The position numbers and the translations under genes are program-made. A stretch of DNA of 64,000 bases from Anaerolinea sp. (GTDB taxonomy: Bacteria; Chloroflexota; Anaerolineae; Anaerolineales; Anaerolineaceae), in the NCBI GenBank assembly GCA_029975055.1, contig JARKPU010000005.1, positions 1-64,000 on the forward strand. Reading direction: 5' to 3'. Position 1 is the first letter of the stretch, and the number at the start of each line of letters is the position of its first letter. Positions 53,228 through 62,627 of this stretch are shown here, piece by piece. The notes beneath the pieces are model-generated. The model ran no database searches. It saw only the letters and a program-made list of their open reading frames with translations, and was not told where the DNA came from.

Positions 53228-54202
53228 TTACACCGGCCAGAGCGCCTGCAGGAACTTCAATTTGGCCTCGCTCTGCAGCGTGCCGCCGCCCTCGTGGTTG
53301 TTATATTCGTAAATGCGGATCTCCTTCGGCCCGGCATAGTGATTGTACGCCGCATAAACCGTCGAAGGCGGGCAGGTGGTGTCCATCAGCCCCACCGAGA
53401 AGAGCGCCTTTGCCCTGGCGCGCGCCGCGAAGCTCATCCCGTCGAAGTACGCCAGTGTGCGGAAGACCGTCTCCACCTTTTCGCGATGCACCTTGAGGAA
53501 ATTGCCAATCTCCTGGTAGGGGTAGGTGTCCACAATCTGCGTGGCGCGCCGGTAGTGGCACAGGAAGGGTACATCCGGCATGGCAACCTTCACCTCGGCC
53601 GAGAGGCCCGCCGCCGCCAGGGTAATCCCCCCGCCCTGGCTGCCGCCGGTGACGGCAATACGCGCGGCATCTACCCCCTCAAAGCTCTGCGCCGCCTCGA
53701 TGGCGCGCACCGCGTCGGTGAACACGCGCCGGTAATAATAGGTGCGCGGGTTGAGCACGCCGCGCGTCATAAAGCCGGGATGCTGCGGGTTGGCGCCTTC
53801 GGGCTCGGGGTCGGGCGTGTCGCCGGGCTGCCAGGTGCTGCCCTGGCCGCGCGTGTCCATCACAAAGGTGGCGTAACCGGCGCAGGGCCACGTGAGGTAA
53901 TTGAGCGGCGAGCCGCGCCCCCCGCCGTAGCCGATATATTCCACCACGCAGGGCAGCTTGCCCGCCCGCCCGCGCGGGAGCATCAGCCAGCCTTTGATAT
54001 CCTGCCCGCCGTAACCGGCAAACGTGGCGTCGCTTACGTCCAGCGTCTTGAGGCCGATGTCGTATGGCTCGAAGCGCGGATGGAGCGGGTGCGCCCTGGC
54101 TTCGGCAAGGGTTTCCTGCCAGAAAGCGTCGAAATCGCCCGGCTCGTTGCGCGGCGGCTTATACGCCACCAGTTCTTCGTATGGGAAATCAAAGAATGCC
54201 AT
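53228..54202 (-). CDS. Acetyl-xylan esterase / cephalosporin-C deacetylase, CE7 family
   Basis: A 324-residue alpha/beta hydrolase that removes acetyl groups from xylo-oligosaccharides. The nucleophile is Ser in [14 protein letters not shown] (about 185), Asp in [19 protein letters not shown] and His in [10 protein letters not shown] complete the triad; the RGQGST motif after DTRGQ is diagnostic of CE7. There is no signal peptide, as usual for the family, so it acts on imported acetylated oligomers. It is first of the pair with xylB; a promoter with TATAAT at 54244-54239 and TTATCA 17 bases upstream precedes it. Confidence 0.92.
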   Translation of the reverse strand: MAFFDFPYEELVAYKPPRNEPGDFDAFWQETLAEARAHPLHPRFEPYDIGLKTLDVSDATFAGYGGQDIKGWLMLPRGRAGKLPCVVEYIGYGGGRGSPLNYLTWPCAGYATFVMDTRGQGSTWQPGDTPDPEPEGANPQHPGFMTRGVLNPRTYYYRRVFTDAVRAIEAAQSFEGVDAARIAVTGGSQGGGITLAAAGLSAEVKVAMPDVPFLCHYRRATQIVDTYPYQEIGNFLKVHREKVETVFRTLAYFDGMSFAARARAKALFSVGLMDTTCPPSTVYAAYNHYAGPKEIRIYEYNNHEGGGTLQSEAKLKFLQALWPV

Positions 54203-54238
54203 GGGGGAATCTCCACCTGAGGGAATGATGTATTCATG

Positions 54239-54267
54239 ATTATAGTCAAGAAGTCGGTGAGTGATAA
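54239..54267 (-). promoter_or_regulatory. Promoter of the CE7 esterase-xylB operon
   Basis: On the minus strand TTATCA (54267-54262), 17 bases and TATAAT (54244-54239). No operator for a xylose repressor is evident. Confidence 0.5.
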
Positions 54268-54377
54268 AGACAACGTGAGGATGAGACCGCGCCGGGCCCT
54301 GGCTCTACTCCTCGGCTTCATCTCTCATCGACTAATCCTCTCTTCGACTTCATCTCTTATCGGCTCCCCCCAAATTC

Positions 54378-54407
54378 TTGACACTTCCACTCCATATATG
54401 GTACAGT
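54378..54407 (+). promoter_or_regulatory. Promoter of the ABC-exporter leader
   Basis: TTGACA (54378-54383), 18 bases, TACAGT (54402-54407). Transcription starts near 54414, about 30 bases ahead of the leader ORF. Confidence 0.65.
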
Positions 54408-54444
54408 TTCTACCAGGGTATAACGTGTAAACACGGAGGCTGCG

Positions 54445-54486
54445 ATGACGACCAAACTTTGCAACAGAATGGATTCTGGCATATGA
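54445..54486 (+). CDS. Short leader ORF upstream of the ABC exporter
   Basis: Thirteen codons, MTTKLCNRMDSGI, preceded by GGAGG at 54435-54439 with a five-base spacer, the best ribosome site in the neighbourhood. It follows a promoter and precedes a hairpin (54508-54531) and an intrinsic terminator (54544-54572), with the exporter genes about 220 bases downstream. The layout fits a ribosome-sensing leader peptide that controls transcription by attenuation. There is no sequence homology support; the peptide is too short. Confidence 0.55.
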   Translation: MTTKLCNRMDSGI

Positions 54487-54543
54487 GCGTGCCTGCAGCC
54501 CGGTTTTCCTGAGGCTCCATCTTGAGCCAGGTAAAATCAGAAG

Positions 54544-54572
54544 CCGCCGGCGCCTCATGCCCGCGGTTTTTT
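54544..54572 (+). terminator. Intrinsic terminator inside the ABC-exporter leader
   Basis: CCGC-c-GGC and GCC-c-GCGG arms with a GCCTCAT loop, followed by six T residues. An alternative contact, TGAGGC (54510-54515) with GCCTCA (54552-54557), could compete with local folding. It ends about 135 bases before the first exporter gene. Confidence 0.65.
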
Positions 54573-54706
54573 GATTCCCCCTGCCCCCCGCAGGATTGCG
54601 CCTGTTCATTTCTGTAAAATGTGAGACTGATCCCTCATTTTGCTGGAAGAACCATGCACAATCCCCGGCAGCCGGGTTCACAACCAAGATTGGAGCTTAC
54701 CCATTT

Positions 54707-56512
54707 ATGAGCGATCTTGCGCTCGAACCGGCCCTTAAAAAACCTCCGGCGGCTTCCTTCCGCCTCGTCGCCCGCGCGCTTCGCCCGCATGCCGGGCAGG
54801 CGGCCTGGATGACCGCCCTGCTCCTGGGCGGCATCGCCCTTCAACTGGCCAACCCCCAGGTGATGCGTTACTTCCTCGATACGGCCCAGGCCGGCGGAGC
54901 CTTGCCTGTGCTCACCCGCGCTGCGGCCGTCTTCATCTTCTTTGCGCTCCTGCAGCAAGCCCTTAGACTGGCGGCCGGGTACGTCAGCCAGGATGTGGCC
55001 TGGCGTGCCACCAACCGCCTGCGCGCCGACCTTGCCTTGCACTGCCTGCGCCTGGACATGCCCTTTCACAAGCAGCACACCCCCGGCGAATTGATCGACC
55101 GCCTGGACGGCGACGTGGAGCGCCTTTCGAACCTCTTCTCCGAGTTCTTCGTGCATGTGGTGGGCAACGGCCTGCTCGTGCTGGGCATCCTCGCCCTGCT
55201 CTTCCGCGAAGATGCCGCCGTGGGCGCGGGCATGCTCGCCTACACGGCCGTGGTAGCCCTGGTGCTCGGCCGGATTCAAAAAATTGCCGTGCCGCGCTGG
55301 GCGGCCCAGCGCCAGGCCAGCGCCGAGCTGAACGGTTACCTCGAAGAGCGCATCAGCGGTGCAGAGGAAATCCGCGCTGCCGGCGCCGAGGCCCACGCCA
55401 TGCGCCGCCTCGATGCGCTCATGCGCGTCTTCACCCAACGGGCCCGCGCTGCGGTGGTCGTCTCGAGCCTCGCCTTCAACCTGACCAACCTGGTGCATGT
55501 GCTGGGCTACGCCGCCGGGCTGGTGCTGGCGGTGTACCTGTACCTGCAGGGCAAAGCCAGCCTAGGCGCGGCGTACCTGATCACCTACTACATCGGCATG
55601 CTCTCCGGGCCTCTCCAGGCCATCCGCGGGCAGTTCGAAGACCTGCAGCAGTCCACGGCCAGCCTCAGGCGCGTCCAGGAGCTGTTCGGTTTACGGCCCC
55701 AGGTAGCCGACCCCCAGCCGCCCGGTGCGATTCTCCCTCTGCCGCCGGGTGCGTTATCCGTCGAATTTGACGGCGTCTCCTTTCATTACACTGATGCGCC
55801 CGGAGCAATCGAACCGGGCGCACAGGTGCTGCGCGGGGTGAGCTTCGCCATCCCGCCCGGGCGCGTTTTAGGCGTCCTCGGGCGCACCGGCAGCGGTAAA
55901 ACCACCCTCACCCGCCTGCTCTTCCGCCTCTATGACCCGGCCGTGGGCTGCGTGCGCCTGGGCGGCGTGGACCTGCGCCAGGCTGCTCTGGCCGATCTGC
56001 GCCGCCGCGTGGGCATGGTCACCCAGGATGTGCAGCTCTTCCAGGCTACCCTGCGTGAGAACCTCACCTTCTTCAATGCAGAAGTGCCTGATGAGAAGCT
56101 CCAGGAAGTGCTGCGCACCCTCCACCTGTGGGATTGGGTGTCTTCCCTCCCGCAAGGGCTGGAGACGCCCATCGCCGCCGGGGGGCAGGGCCTTTCGGCG
56201 GGCGAAGCGCAGCTCCTGGCCTTTGCGCGCGTCTTCCTCAAAGACCCCGGCCTGCTGATCCTCGATGAAGCCTCCTCGCGGCTCGATCCCTCCACCGAAA
56301 CCTTGATGGAGCGCGCCATCGACCGGCTCTTCGCCGGGCGCACCGGCGTGGTCATCGCCCACCGCCTGGCCACCGTCGAGCGCGCCGATGACATCCTCAT
56401 CCTCGAAGGCGGCCGCGTGGTCGAATACGGCCCGCGCGCCGCGCTCGCCGCCGACCCTGCCTCGCGCTTCTACCGCCTGCTGCAGGCCGGCCTGGAGGAG
56501 GTGATGGCATGA
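54707..56512 (+). CDS. ABC exporter half-transporter (heterodimer subunit 1)
   Basis: A 601-residue type IV ABC exporter: six membrane helices (about 25-320) and a C-terminal ATPase. Walker A is [15 protein letters not shown] (about 391), the Q-loop is [12 protein letters not shown], the signature is the non-canonical [13 protein letters not shown], and Walker B is [13 protein letters not shown] with the catalytic Glu present. The substrate is unknown (drug, lipid or peptide). The ATG at 54707 follows GGAG; an upstream in-frame ATG at 54596 lies in the leader. The next subunit overlaps its stop by four bases. This subunit contributes the normal catalytic site and the degenerate signature of a heterodimer. 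Confidence 0.88.
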   Translation: MSDLALEPALKKPPAASFRLVARALRPHAGQAAWMTALLLGGIALQLANPQVMRYFLDTAQAGGALPVLTRAAAVFIFFALLQQALRLAAGYVSQDVAWRATNRLRADLALHCLRLDMPFHKQHTPGELIDRLDGDVERLSNLFSEFFVHVVGNGLLVLGILALLFREDAAVGAGMLAYTAVVALVLGRIQKIAVPRWAAQRQASAELNGYLEERISGAEEIRAAGAEAHAMRRLDALMRVFTQRARAAVVVSSLAFNLTNLVHVLGYAAGLVLAVYLYLQGKASLGAAYLITYYIGMLSGPLQAIRGQFEDLQQSTASLRRVQELFGLRPQVADPQPPGAILPLPPGALSVEFDGVSFHYTDAPGAIEPGAQVLRGVSFAIPPGRVLGVLGRTGSGKTTLTRLLFRLYDPAVGCVRLGGVDLRQAALADLRRRVGMVTQDVQLFQATLRENLTFFNAEVPDEKLQEVLRTLHLWDWVSSLPQGLETPIAAGGQGLSAGEAQLLAFARVFLKDPGLLILDEASSRLDPSTETLMERAIDRLFAGRTGVVIAHRLATVERADDILILEGGRVVEYGPRAALAADPASRFYRLLQAGLEEVMA

Positions 56513-58323
56513 GCGCCCCCGCCACCATCTCTACTCTCCGGCTCAATTGGCAGCTCATCCGCAGCCAGCCGTGGCCTTTCGCCATTCATTCGTTCCTCAC
56601 GCTGCTGATCTTCGCCGAGCAGCTCGTCCCCGGGTTGATCACCAAAGCCGTCTTCGACCGTCTCGCCGCCCCAGCCTCCGCCCAGGCCGAAAGCTTCCTG
56701 GGCCTCAGCCTGCTCTGGTGGTTCATTATCCTCTACCTGGCAGTCGAAATTGCCCGCGTGCTCATCGCCATCGGCTACGAATGGTTCGGCATGACCTTTC
56801 GCCTGAACAACATCGCCCTGCTGCGCGCCAACCTTTTTGCCAGCATCCTGCGCCGCAGCGGCGACCAGCCCCTGCCCGTCGCGCCGGGAGAGGCGGTGAA
56901 CCGCTTCAGCTGGCACGGCGACATGGGCGAGATCACCGACTTCCCAACCTGGCTGCCCGACCAACTCGGCAAATGGGTGGCCGCGGGCATCGCGGTGGTT
57001 ATCATGGCGCGCATCAATCTGCCCATCACGCTGGTCATCTTCCTGCCGCTCATCGGGGTGATGTTCCTCACGCGCCTCTTTTGGGGGCGCATGCTGGAGG
57101 GCTACAAGACCACCCAGGCCGCCGCCGATGCCTCCGCCGGGTTCCTCGGCGAGTCGTTCGGCTCGGTGCTGGCGATTAAAATCGCCGGCGCCGAAGAGGA
57201 CGTTGCGGCCCGCCTCAGCCGCCTCAATGAGCGCCGCCGCGCGCTGGAACTGCGCCTGTGGCTCAGCCGCGGGCTGCTCAACGGCCTCAACGAGTCGATC
57301 GTCAATTTTGGCATCGGCGTCATGCTCCTCATGGCGGGCGCGGCCATCAGCGGTGGAACCTTCTCCGTGGGCGATTTCGCCCTCTTCGTCAGCTACCTGG
57401 GCTTCACCACTCAGGTGCCCTCCGAACTGGGCACCTTCTATGGCGACTACAAGACGCAAGCCATCTCCATCGAACGCCTGCTCGAATTGATCCGCCCGCA
57501 GCCGGTGGAGCGGCTGGTGGAGCTTCACCCCGGCGATGGGCGCGGCCCGCTCGCAGAGGGTGCGCCGCCGCAGAGCGAGCCGCCCGGCCGCCTGGAAAGG
57601 CTGGAGGTGCGCGGCGTGAGCTTCGCCTTCCCTGCCGACGGCAAGGGCATAAAACAGGTCAGTTTCTCGGTGGAACGCGGGGCGTTTGTGGTCATCACCG
57701 GGCGGGTCGGGTCGGGGAAGACCACCCTCCTGCGCGCGCTCCTCGGCCTCTTGCCCTTGCAGGGGGGAGAAATCCGCTGGAACGGCGCCCGCGTGGAAGA
57801 CCCGGCGGCTTTCTTCCGCCCGCCGCGCTGCGCCGCCACCGCCCAGGTGCCGCGCCTGTTCTCAGACACGCTGCGCGAGAATATCCTCATGGGCCTGCCT
57901 GAAAATGAGGCGGACCTGCCGGGCACCATCAACGCCGCCGTGCTGGAACCCGACATCGCCGCCCTGGAAAACGGCCTGGATACGCTGGTCGGCCCCCGCG
58001 GCGTGCGCCTTTCGGGCGGGCAGGTTCAGCGCGCGGCGGCGGCGCGCATGTTCGTGCGCGCGCCTGAGCTGCTCGTCTTTGACGACCTTTCCAGCGCGCT
58101 GGATGTGGAGACCGAGCGCCAGTTGTGGCAGCGCCTCGATGCGCGCCGCGCCGCCGGAGAGGGCGCGACCTGCCTGGTGGTCTCGCACCGCCGGGCCGCC
58201 CTGCGCCGCGCCGATTGGATTGTGGTGCTCAAGGACGGGCAGGTGGAAGCCCAGGGCCGCCTGGAAGAACTGCTCGAATCTTCGGATGAACTGCGCCGCC
58301 TTTGGAAGGGCGAGGTGGAATAA
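56509..58323 (+). CDS. ABC exporter half-transporter (heterodimer subunit 2)
   Basis: A 604-residue partner with six membrane helices (about 20-320) and an ATPase. Walker A is [16 protein letters not shown] (about 400), the signature is the canonical [13 protein letters not shown], and Walker B is [12 protein letters not shown], where Asp replaces the catalytic Glu. This is the degenerate-site pattern of heterodimeric exporters such as BmrCD and TM287/288: the Asp site of this subunit would face the LSAGE signature of subunit 1. Its ATG overlaps the stop of subunit 1 (ATGA), so the two are translated together. Confidence 0.88.
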   Translation: MSAPATISTLRLNWQLIRSQPWPFAIHSFLTLLIFAEQLVPGLITKAVFDRLAAPASAQAESFLGLSLLWWFIILYLAVEIARVLIAIGYEWFGMTFRLNNIALLRANLFASILRRSGDQPLPVAPGEAVNRFSWHGDMGEITDFPTWLPDQLGKWVAAGIAVVIMARINLPITLVIFLPLIGVMFLTRLFWGRMLEGYKTTQAAADASAGFLGESFGSVLAIKIAGAEEDVAARLSRLNERRRALELRLWLSRGLLNGLNESIVNFGIGVMLLMAGAAISGGTFSVGDFALFVSYLGFTTQVPSELGTFYGDYKTQAISIERLLELIRPQPVERLVELHPGDGRGPLAEGAPPQSEPPGRLERLEVRGVSFAFPADGKGIKQVSFSVERGAFVVITGRVGSGKTTLLRALLGLLPLQGGEIRWNGARVEDPAAFFRPPRCAATAQVPRLFSDTLRENILMGLPENEADLPGTINAAVLEPDIAALENGLDTLVGPRGVRLSGGQVQRAAAARMFVRAPELLVFDDLSSALDVETERQLWQRLDARRAAGEGATCLVVSHRRAALRRADWIVVLKDGQVEAQGRLEELLESSDELRRLWKGEVE

Positions 58324-58431
58324 TCGATCCACACGATCCAGGGACCGATGGGCACCCCCCGCCCACCGGTCCCTGCCCAGGTGCTTCTATTGGCACAAGG
58401 ATATATAATGGACGCAAGAAAGGGGAACCCC

Positions 58432-59253
58432 ATGGACACCTACCGCGTCAAACCCGGCGAAAAGATCGACCTCGATCAGCTCAACCCCGGCTCCACCGGC
58501 GCGTTCAAAGGCGAGAAAGAAGAAGCGCTCGCCGCCACCCAAAAGCTCAACGCCCAGCTCGAAGAACTCCAGGAACGCCTGTATGCCGAGCATAAACACC
58601 GTCTGCTCGTCGTCCTCCAGGGCATGGATACCAGCGGTAAAGACGGCGTGATCCGCTCGGTGTTCGAGGGCGTCAACCCGCAGGGCGTGCGCGTGGCAAG
58701 CTTCAAAGTGCCCACCCCCGCCGAACTCGACCACGATTATCTTTGGCGCATCCATGCCCAGGTTCCCGGCCGCGGCGAGATCGTCATCTTCAACCGCAGC
58801 CATTACGAGGATGTGCTGGTCGTGCGCGTCCACGAGCTGGTGCCCGAAGCCGTCTGGGGCAGGCGCTTCGAGCAGATCAACCACTTCGAGCGCATGCTGG
58901 CCGATGAGGGCGTCACGATCCTCAAATTCTTCCTCCATATCGACCTCGACGAGCAAAAACAACGCTTCCTCGACCGCCTGAACGACCCCGCCAAACAGTG
59001 GAAGTTCAACCCGGGCGATCTCAAAGAACGCGCGCTCTGGAAGGCTTACCAGAAAGCCTACGAGGACGTCCTTGAGAAGACTTCCACCCCCTGGGCGCCG
59101 TGGTATATCGTCCCGGCCAACAAGAAGTGGTACCGCAACTGGGTGATCAGCACCGTGCTGGTGGAAGCGCTCAAGGCCCTGGAAATCAAGCTCCCGCCGG
59201 TCTTCTCTGAAGAAGAAACCGCCAGCTACCGCGCCCAGCTGGCAGCGGAATGA
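58432..59253 (+). CDS. Polyphosphate kinase 2 family (polyphosphate:nucleotide phosphotransferase)
   Basis: A 273-residue single-domain PPK2 that uses polyphosphate to phosphorylate nucleoside mono- or diphosphates. The P-loop-like LVVLQGMDTSGKDGVIRSVFEGVNPQGVRV (in pieces: QGMDTSGKDG), the lid region with IFNRSHYEDVLVVRVH (Walker B-like) and the late PANKKWYRNW are family marks. The RIHAQVPGRGEIVIFNRSHYE segment is typical of class I/III enzymes. AAAGGGG precedes the ATG at 58432; TATAAT at 58404-58409 rules out the upstream ATG. It is followed at once by a pyrophosphatase-like gene. Confidence 0.88.
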   Translation: MDTYRVKPGEKIDLDQLNPGSTGAFKGEKEEALAATQKLNAQLEELQERLYAEHKHRLLVVLQGMDTSGKDGVIRSVFEGVNPQGVRVASFKVPTPAELDHDYLWRIHAQVPGRGEIVIFNRSHYEDVLVVRVHELVPEAVWGRRFEQINHFERMLADEGVTILKFFLHIDLDEQKQRFLDRLNDPAKQWKFNPGDLKERALWKAYQKAYEDVLEKTSTPWAPWYIVPANKKWYRNWVISTVLVEALKALEIKLPPVFSEEETASYRAQLAAE

Positions 59254-59254
59254 G

Positions 59255-59590
59255 ATGAGCGCGAGGGGGTTCATCGGCCGCCGCCTCGAGGTGCTCATCG
59301 ACCGCCCCCTCGGCTCGCATCACCCGCAGCATGGCTTTCTCTACCCGGTCAATTACGGCTACCTGCCCGGCTGCCCCGCGCCCGATGGCGAAGACCTGGA
59401 TGCCTACGTGCTGGGCGTTGGCGAACCGCTTGAACGCTTCACCGGCGATTGCATTGCCGTCATTCACCGGCTGGATGACGCCGATGACAAGCTGGTCATC
59501 GTCCCGTCCGGGCTGGCCCTGAGCGATGAGCAGATCCGCGCGCAAACGCATTTTCAGGAGCAGTTCTTCGCCTCCATCATCCTGCGCTGA
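59255..59590 (+). CDS. Short family I inorganic pyrophosphatase-like protein
   Basis: A 111-residue protein aligning with the core of soluble inorganic pyrophosphatase. FLYPVNYGYLPG, the metal motif DGEDLDAYVLG (usual DGDPLDVLV) and DDADDKLVIVPSG (usual DEAGDDEKILAV) are present, but the early Lys/Arg residues of the longer enzymes are replaced by GSHHPQH and the C-terminal Tyr-Lys pair is missing. The family is usually 160-220 residues, so this is a short variant, perhaps acting on a different phosphoanhydride. The ATG is one base after the PPK2 stop, so the two are translated as a unit. Confidence 0.75.
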   Translation: MSARGFIGRRLEVLIDRPLGSHHPQHGFLYPVNYGYLPGCPAPDGEDLDAYVLGVGEPLERFTGDCIAVIHRLDDADDKLVIVPSGLALSDEQIRAQTHFQEQFFASIILR

Positions 59591-59780
59591 GATCCGCTGC
59601 TGCATCTCCTCTCCTACCGGGAGAGGGCAGGGTGAGGGCACCCCACCCTTCAAAATCGTCAACACGCTCAGGCCCGAACTTCGATTACAATAGAGGCGAT
59701 CAGGCGTCTAAGCCCGCACCTGGGCGGCCGCCTTAAGCTGGATAGACAATCGTAAGTTTTCCTTGCAACGGAGTCTGGAT
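59591..59780. repeat. Gap with REP-like repeat
   Basis: CATCTCCTCTCCTACCGGGA with GAGAGGGCAGGGTGAGGGCA (59604-59642) belongs to the same half-palindrome family as 3262 and 5041. A TACAAT (59686-59691) may be a -10 for the following genes. Nothing else is recognised. Confidence 0.5.
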
Positions 59781-59915
59781 ATGCCGCAGAACAGCACGAC
59801 CAACAAATCGAAGATGACCCGCGAGCAGCGCACGCTGCGCCGCAACCAGCTCATCTTCGTCGGGTTCTCCCTTCTTCTGATCATCTCGATGCTCATTTCG
59901 CTGGTGCGCTTCTAA
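59781..59915 (+). CDS. Small single-helix membrane protein (44 aa)
   Basis: Forty-four codons: MPQNSTTNKSKMTREQRTLR, then RNQLIFVGFSLLLIISMLIS and LVRF. The first half is polar and basic, the second half is one membrane helix, so the N-terminus should face the cytoplasm. GGAG lies eight bases before the ATG. Its stop overlaps the start of the next membrane protein (TAATG at 59913-59917), a strong sign that it is really translated and works with, or controls translation of, that protein. No family is recognised. Confidence 0.7.
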   Translation: MPQNSTTNKSKMTREQRTLRRNQLIFVGFSLLLIISMLISLVRF

Positions 59916-60928
59916 TGCTCAAGCGCTGGCAGTTCTGGGCCGGCTTGCTCATCAGCGCGGTCTTCCTTTACCTCGCCCTGCGCGGCCTGAAGCTCGCCGA
60001 TGTTTGGGAGAGCATGCGCGGAGCGCGTTACGGCTGGCTTCTGCCGGGCATCGCGGTGTATTTTGTTGCCGTGTGGGCGCGCTCCTGGCGCTGGCACTAC
60101 ATGCTCCGGCCGCTCAAGAAGATCTCCACCGCGGTGATGTTCCCCATCGTCACCATCGGCTACATGGGCAACAACATCTACCCCGCGCGCGCCGGCGAAG
60201 TGCTGCGCGCGGTGATCCTCAAGCAGCGCGAGGGCGTGCCCGTCTCGGCCTCGCTTGCCACCGTGATCGTCGAGCGCATCTTCGACGGCGTCGTCATGCT
60301 CGGTTTTGTCTTCGTCAACCTGCCCGAGCTGGCCCGCCTGACGCACGATTCGGGGCTGATCGGCAACATCGATATCCGCACCCTCGCCCTGGTCGGTTCG
60401 CTGGCCTTCTTCGGGGCGCTTGGCATCTTCCTGCTGGCGGCCATGTTCCCCCGCCAGACCGAACGCCTCATCGACCGGCTCCTGCCGGTGCTGCCCGGGC
60501 GCTTCCGTGAGAAGGTGCGCGCCGTTGCCCTGCGCTTCCTCTCCGGCCTGCAGGCGTTGCGCTCGCCCGCCGAAGCGTTGATGATCTTCCTCACCACGGT
60601 GATCATCTGGCTGCTCGAGACGGCCAAGTACTGGTTCGTCATGCACGCTTTCAACTTCAACATCGGCTTCTTCGGGCTGATGTTGATGAACGGCATCGTA
60701 AACCTGGCCACCACCCTGCCCTCGGCGCCCGGCTATGTGGGCACCTTCGATGCGCCCGGCATCGCCGTCCTGGCGGCCTACGGCGTGCCCGGCGAGACCG
60801 CCGCAGGCTACACGCTCGTCCTGCACGCCGCGCTGTGGTTCCCCATCACCCTGCTCGGCGCCTATTATTACCTGCGCCAGCCGCTGCGCTGGGGCAAGCA
60901 GGTGCAAACGCTCAAAGGGGAAGCCTGA
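59915..60928 (+). CDS. Flippase-like integral membrane protein (lysylphosphatidylglycerol synthase TM family)
   Basis: A 337-residue protein with about eight helices of the UPF0104/AglD-like (LPG synthase TM) family. YMGNNIYPARAGEVLRAVIL is the family motif after helix 2, VIVERIFDGVVMLGFVFV is the second, and LPSAPGYVGTFDAPGIAVL the third. Members move or modify lipid-linked substrates; no catalytic GNAT-like domain is fused here, so it is the membrane part only. It is coupled to the small protein upstream and is four bases from the oxidoreductase downstream, so the three genes form a transcript. Confidence 0.82.
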   Translation: MLKRWQFWAGLLISAVFLYLALRGLKLADVWESMRGARYGWLLPGIAVYFVAVWARSWRWHYMLRPLKKISTAVMFPIVTIGYMGNNIYPARAGEVLRAVILKQREGVPVSASLATVIVERIFDGVVMLGFVFVNLPELARLTHDSGLIGNIDIRTLALVGSLAFFGALGIFLLAAMFPRQTERLIDRLLPVLPGRFREKVRAVALRFLSGLQALRSPAEALMIFLTTVIIWLLETAKYWFVMHAFNFNIGFFGLMLMNGIVNLATTLPSAPGYVGTFDAPGIAVLAAYGVPGETAAGYTLVLHAALWFPITLLGAYYYLRQPLRWGKQVQTLKGEA

Positions 60929-60931
60929 GCC

Positions 60932-62227
60932 ATGAAACACATCGCCATCATCGGAGCCGGCCTCGGCGGCATGGCGGCAGCCTTCGACCTGCGCCGCGCC
61001 GGGAATTCCGTCACCATCCTCGAAGCCGCCGATTACGTGGGCGGGCTGGCGGCGGGCTTCAAGCAGCCTCATTGGGATTGGTCGGTCGAACGCTTCTACC
61101 ATCACTGGTTCACCAGCGATCAGTCTATCTTCGGCCTGCTCGGCGAGCTGGGCCTCTCGGACCATGTGGTCATCCCCCGCCCGAAGACGGTGGCCTATTA
61201 CAACGGGCGCTTCTACCCGCTGGATAGCCCCCTGGCGGCGCTCACTTTCCCCGGTTTCAGCTTCCCCTTCGGCGTGGTCCGCTTCGGCCTGGTCACCGCC
61301 TACCTGCGCTACCTGGCGCAGTGGCCCGCGCTGGAAAAGCACCTCGCTGATTCCTGGATGCGCAAGTGGTATGGCGAGCGCCTCTATACCGCCATGCTCG
61401 AGCCGCTCCTGGTGGGCAAGTTCGGCCGCCACTCCACCGAGGTGAACATGGCCTGGATGTGGGCGCGCCTCAAAGCCCGCACCACCCGCCTGGCCACCTT
61501 CCGCGGCGGGTTCCAGGCCTTCTGCGACCTGTTCGCCGGGCGCCTGCGCCGCGACGGTGTTACCCTGCGCCTTTCCACGCCCGTCGAGCGCATCGAGCCG
61601 CTCGAAGGCGGCCGCCTGCGCCTGCACCTGCCCTCCGGCCCGGAGGAGTTCGACCAGGCGCTCTCCACCACCTCGCCGGGGCTGCTGGCGCGCATGGCCC
61701 CCGCCCTCCCCGAGGGCTACCTCAAGGGGCTGTTGAGCCTGCAGCACATGGGCGCGGTGGTGCTCACCCTGTCGCTCCGCCACCAGCTCTCCACCGAAGG
61801 CTACTACTGGTATAACCTGCCTAAATCGGCCGGTTACCCCTTCCTGGCCCTGGTGGAGCACACCAACTTCCTCTCGCCCAGCTACTTTGGCGGCGACCAC
61901 ATCGTCTACTGCGGCGATTACCTCGACCCCGACCACGAGTACTTCTCGCTCGGCAAAGAGCAGCTCCTCGAGCGCTTCCTGCCCGCCCTCGCGCGCATCA
62001 ACCCGCAGTTCTCACCCGATTGGCTGCAAGATGCCTGGCTCTGGCGCACCACCTATGCTCAGCCGATTCCGCTCGTCAACCATTCGCGCAACATCCCCGC
62101 CATCCAGACGCCCATCCCCAACCTCTACTTCGCCAGCATGAGCCAGGTTTACCCCTGGGACCGGGGAACGAACTTCGCCGTGGAGATTGGCCGGCGGGCC
62201 GCCGGGATGATGAATCGCAGCGTATAG
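60932..62227 (+). CDS. FAD/NAD(P)-dependent amine-oxidase-like oxidoreductase
   Basis: A 431-residue flavoprotein of the protoporphyrinogen-oxidase/amine-oxidase superfamily. IAIIGAGLGGMAAAFDLRRAG with the distal acid in LEAADYVGGLA is the dinucleotide motif; WSVERFYHHWFTSDQ and LEPLLVGKFGRHSTEVNMAW match a subgroup close to UDP-galactopyranose-mutase-like or carotene-desaturase-like proteins of unknown substrate. FASMSQVYPWDRGTNFAVEIGR is the C-terminal FAD contact. It follows the flippase-like gene and is probably part of the same lipid or glycan pathway. Confidence 0.8.
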   Translation: MKHIAIIGAGLGGMAAAFDLRRAGNSVTILEAADYVGGLAAGFKQPHWDWSVERFYHHWFTSDQSIFGLLGELGLSDHVVIPRPKTVAYYNGRFYPLDSPLAALTFPGFSFPFGVVRFGLVTAYLRYLAQWPALEKHLADSWMRKWYGERLYTAMLEPLLVGKFGRHSTEVNMAWMWARLKARTTRLATFRGGFQAFCDLFAGRLRRDGVTLRLSTPVERIEPLEGGRLRLHLPSGPEEFDQALSTTSPGLLARMAPALPEGYLKGLLSLQHMGAVVLTLSLRHQLSTEGYYWYNLPKSAGYPFLALVEHTNFLSPSYFGGDHIVYCGDYLDPDHEYFSLGKEQLLERFLPALARINPQFSPDWLQDAWLWRTTYAQPIPLVNHSRNIPAIQTPIPNLYFASMSQVYPWDRGTNFAVEIGRRAAGMMNRSV

Positions 62228-62494
62228 TCGAGATTTAAAAATTGGCTTTTGACTCTACGAAAATCGCCCGCGAACACTATTGCAAATCCTTTTGGAATCA
62301 CCCCAATTTATGGGATTAATTTTCTATTTTGGCGTATAACCCCCATATATGGCGGTGGTACAACCCCTGAACCCTCACATGTGGAATAATTATTACCTAA
62401 CCGGTACAATTTAGAATTTCTATTTGGTTGCATTTCCTTAAGATTTTCGACCTTAAAATTCCGGGTATTTTTAGGCTGGCGTAGGGTTTTCGCC

Positions 62495-62523
62495 TTGCCG
62501 TGTGTTGCCCTTTTTGTTAGAAT
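62495..62523 (+). promoter_or_regulatory. Putative dnaA promoter
   Basis: TTGCCG (62495-62500), 17 bases, TAGAAT (62518-62523), giving a leader of about 150 bases. Confidence 0.5.
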
Positions 62524-62602
62524 TTCAACTGAGAGAACACAAGGGAGCACATTTCGCCCTTTTTCACCTGCAAGACCACGGAATTCCATAGGGGGCTCTC
62601 AT

Positions 62603-62627
62603 CCCGCTGCAAAAACGGTGCAGCGGG
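62603..62627 (+). promoter_or_regulatory. Hairpin in the dnaA leader
   Basis: CCCGCTGCA and TGCAGCGGG form a perfect nine-base stem with an AAAACGG loop, followed by TTTCTG, about 50 bases before the dnaA start. It could be a weak attenuator or a protective stem-loop. Confidence 0.45.
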
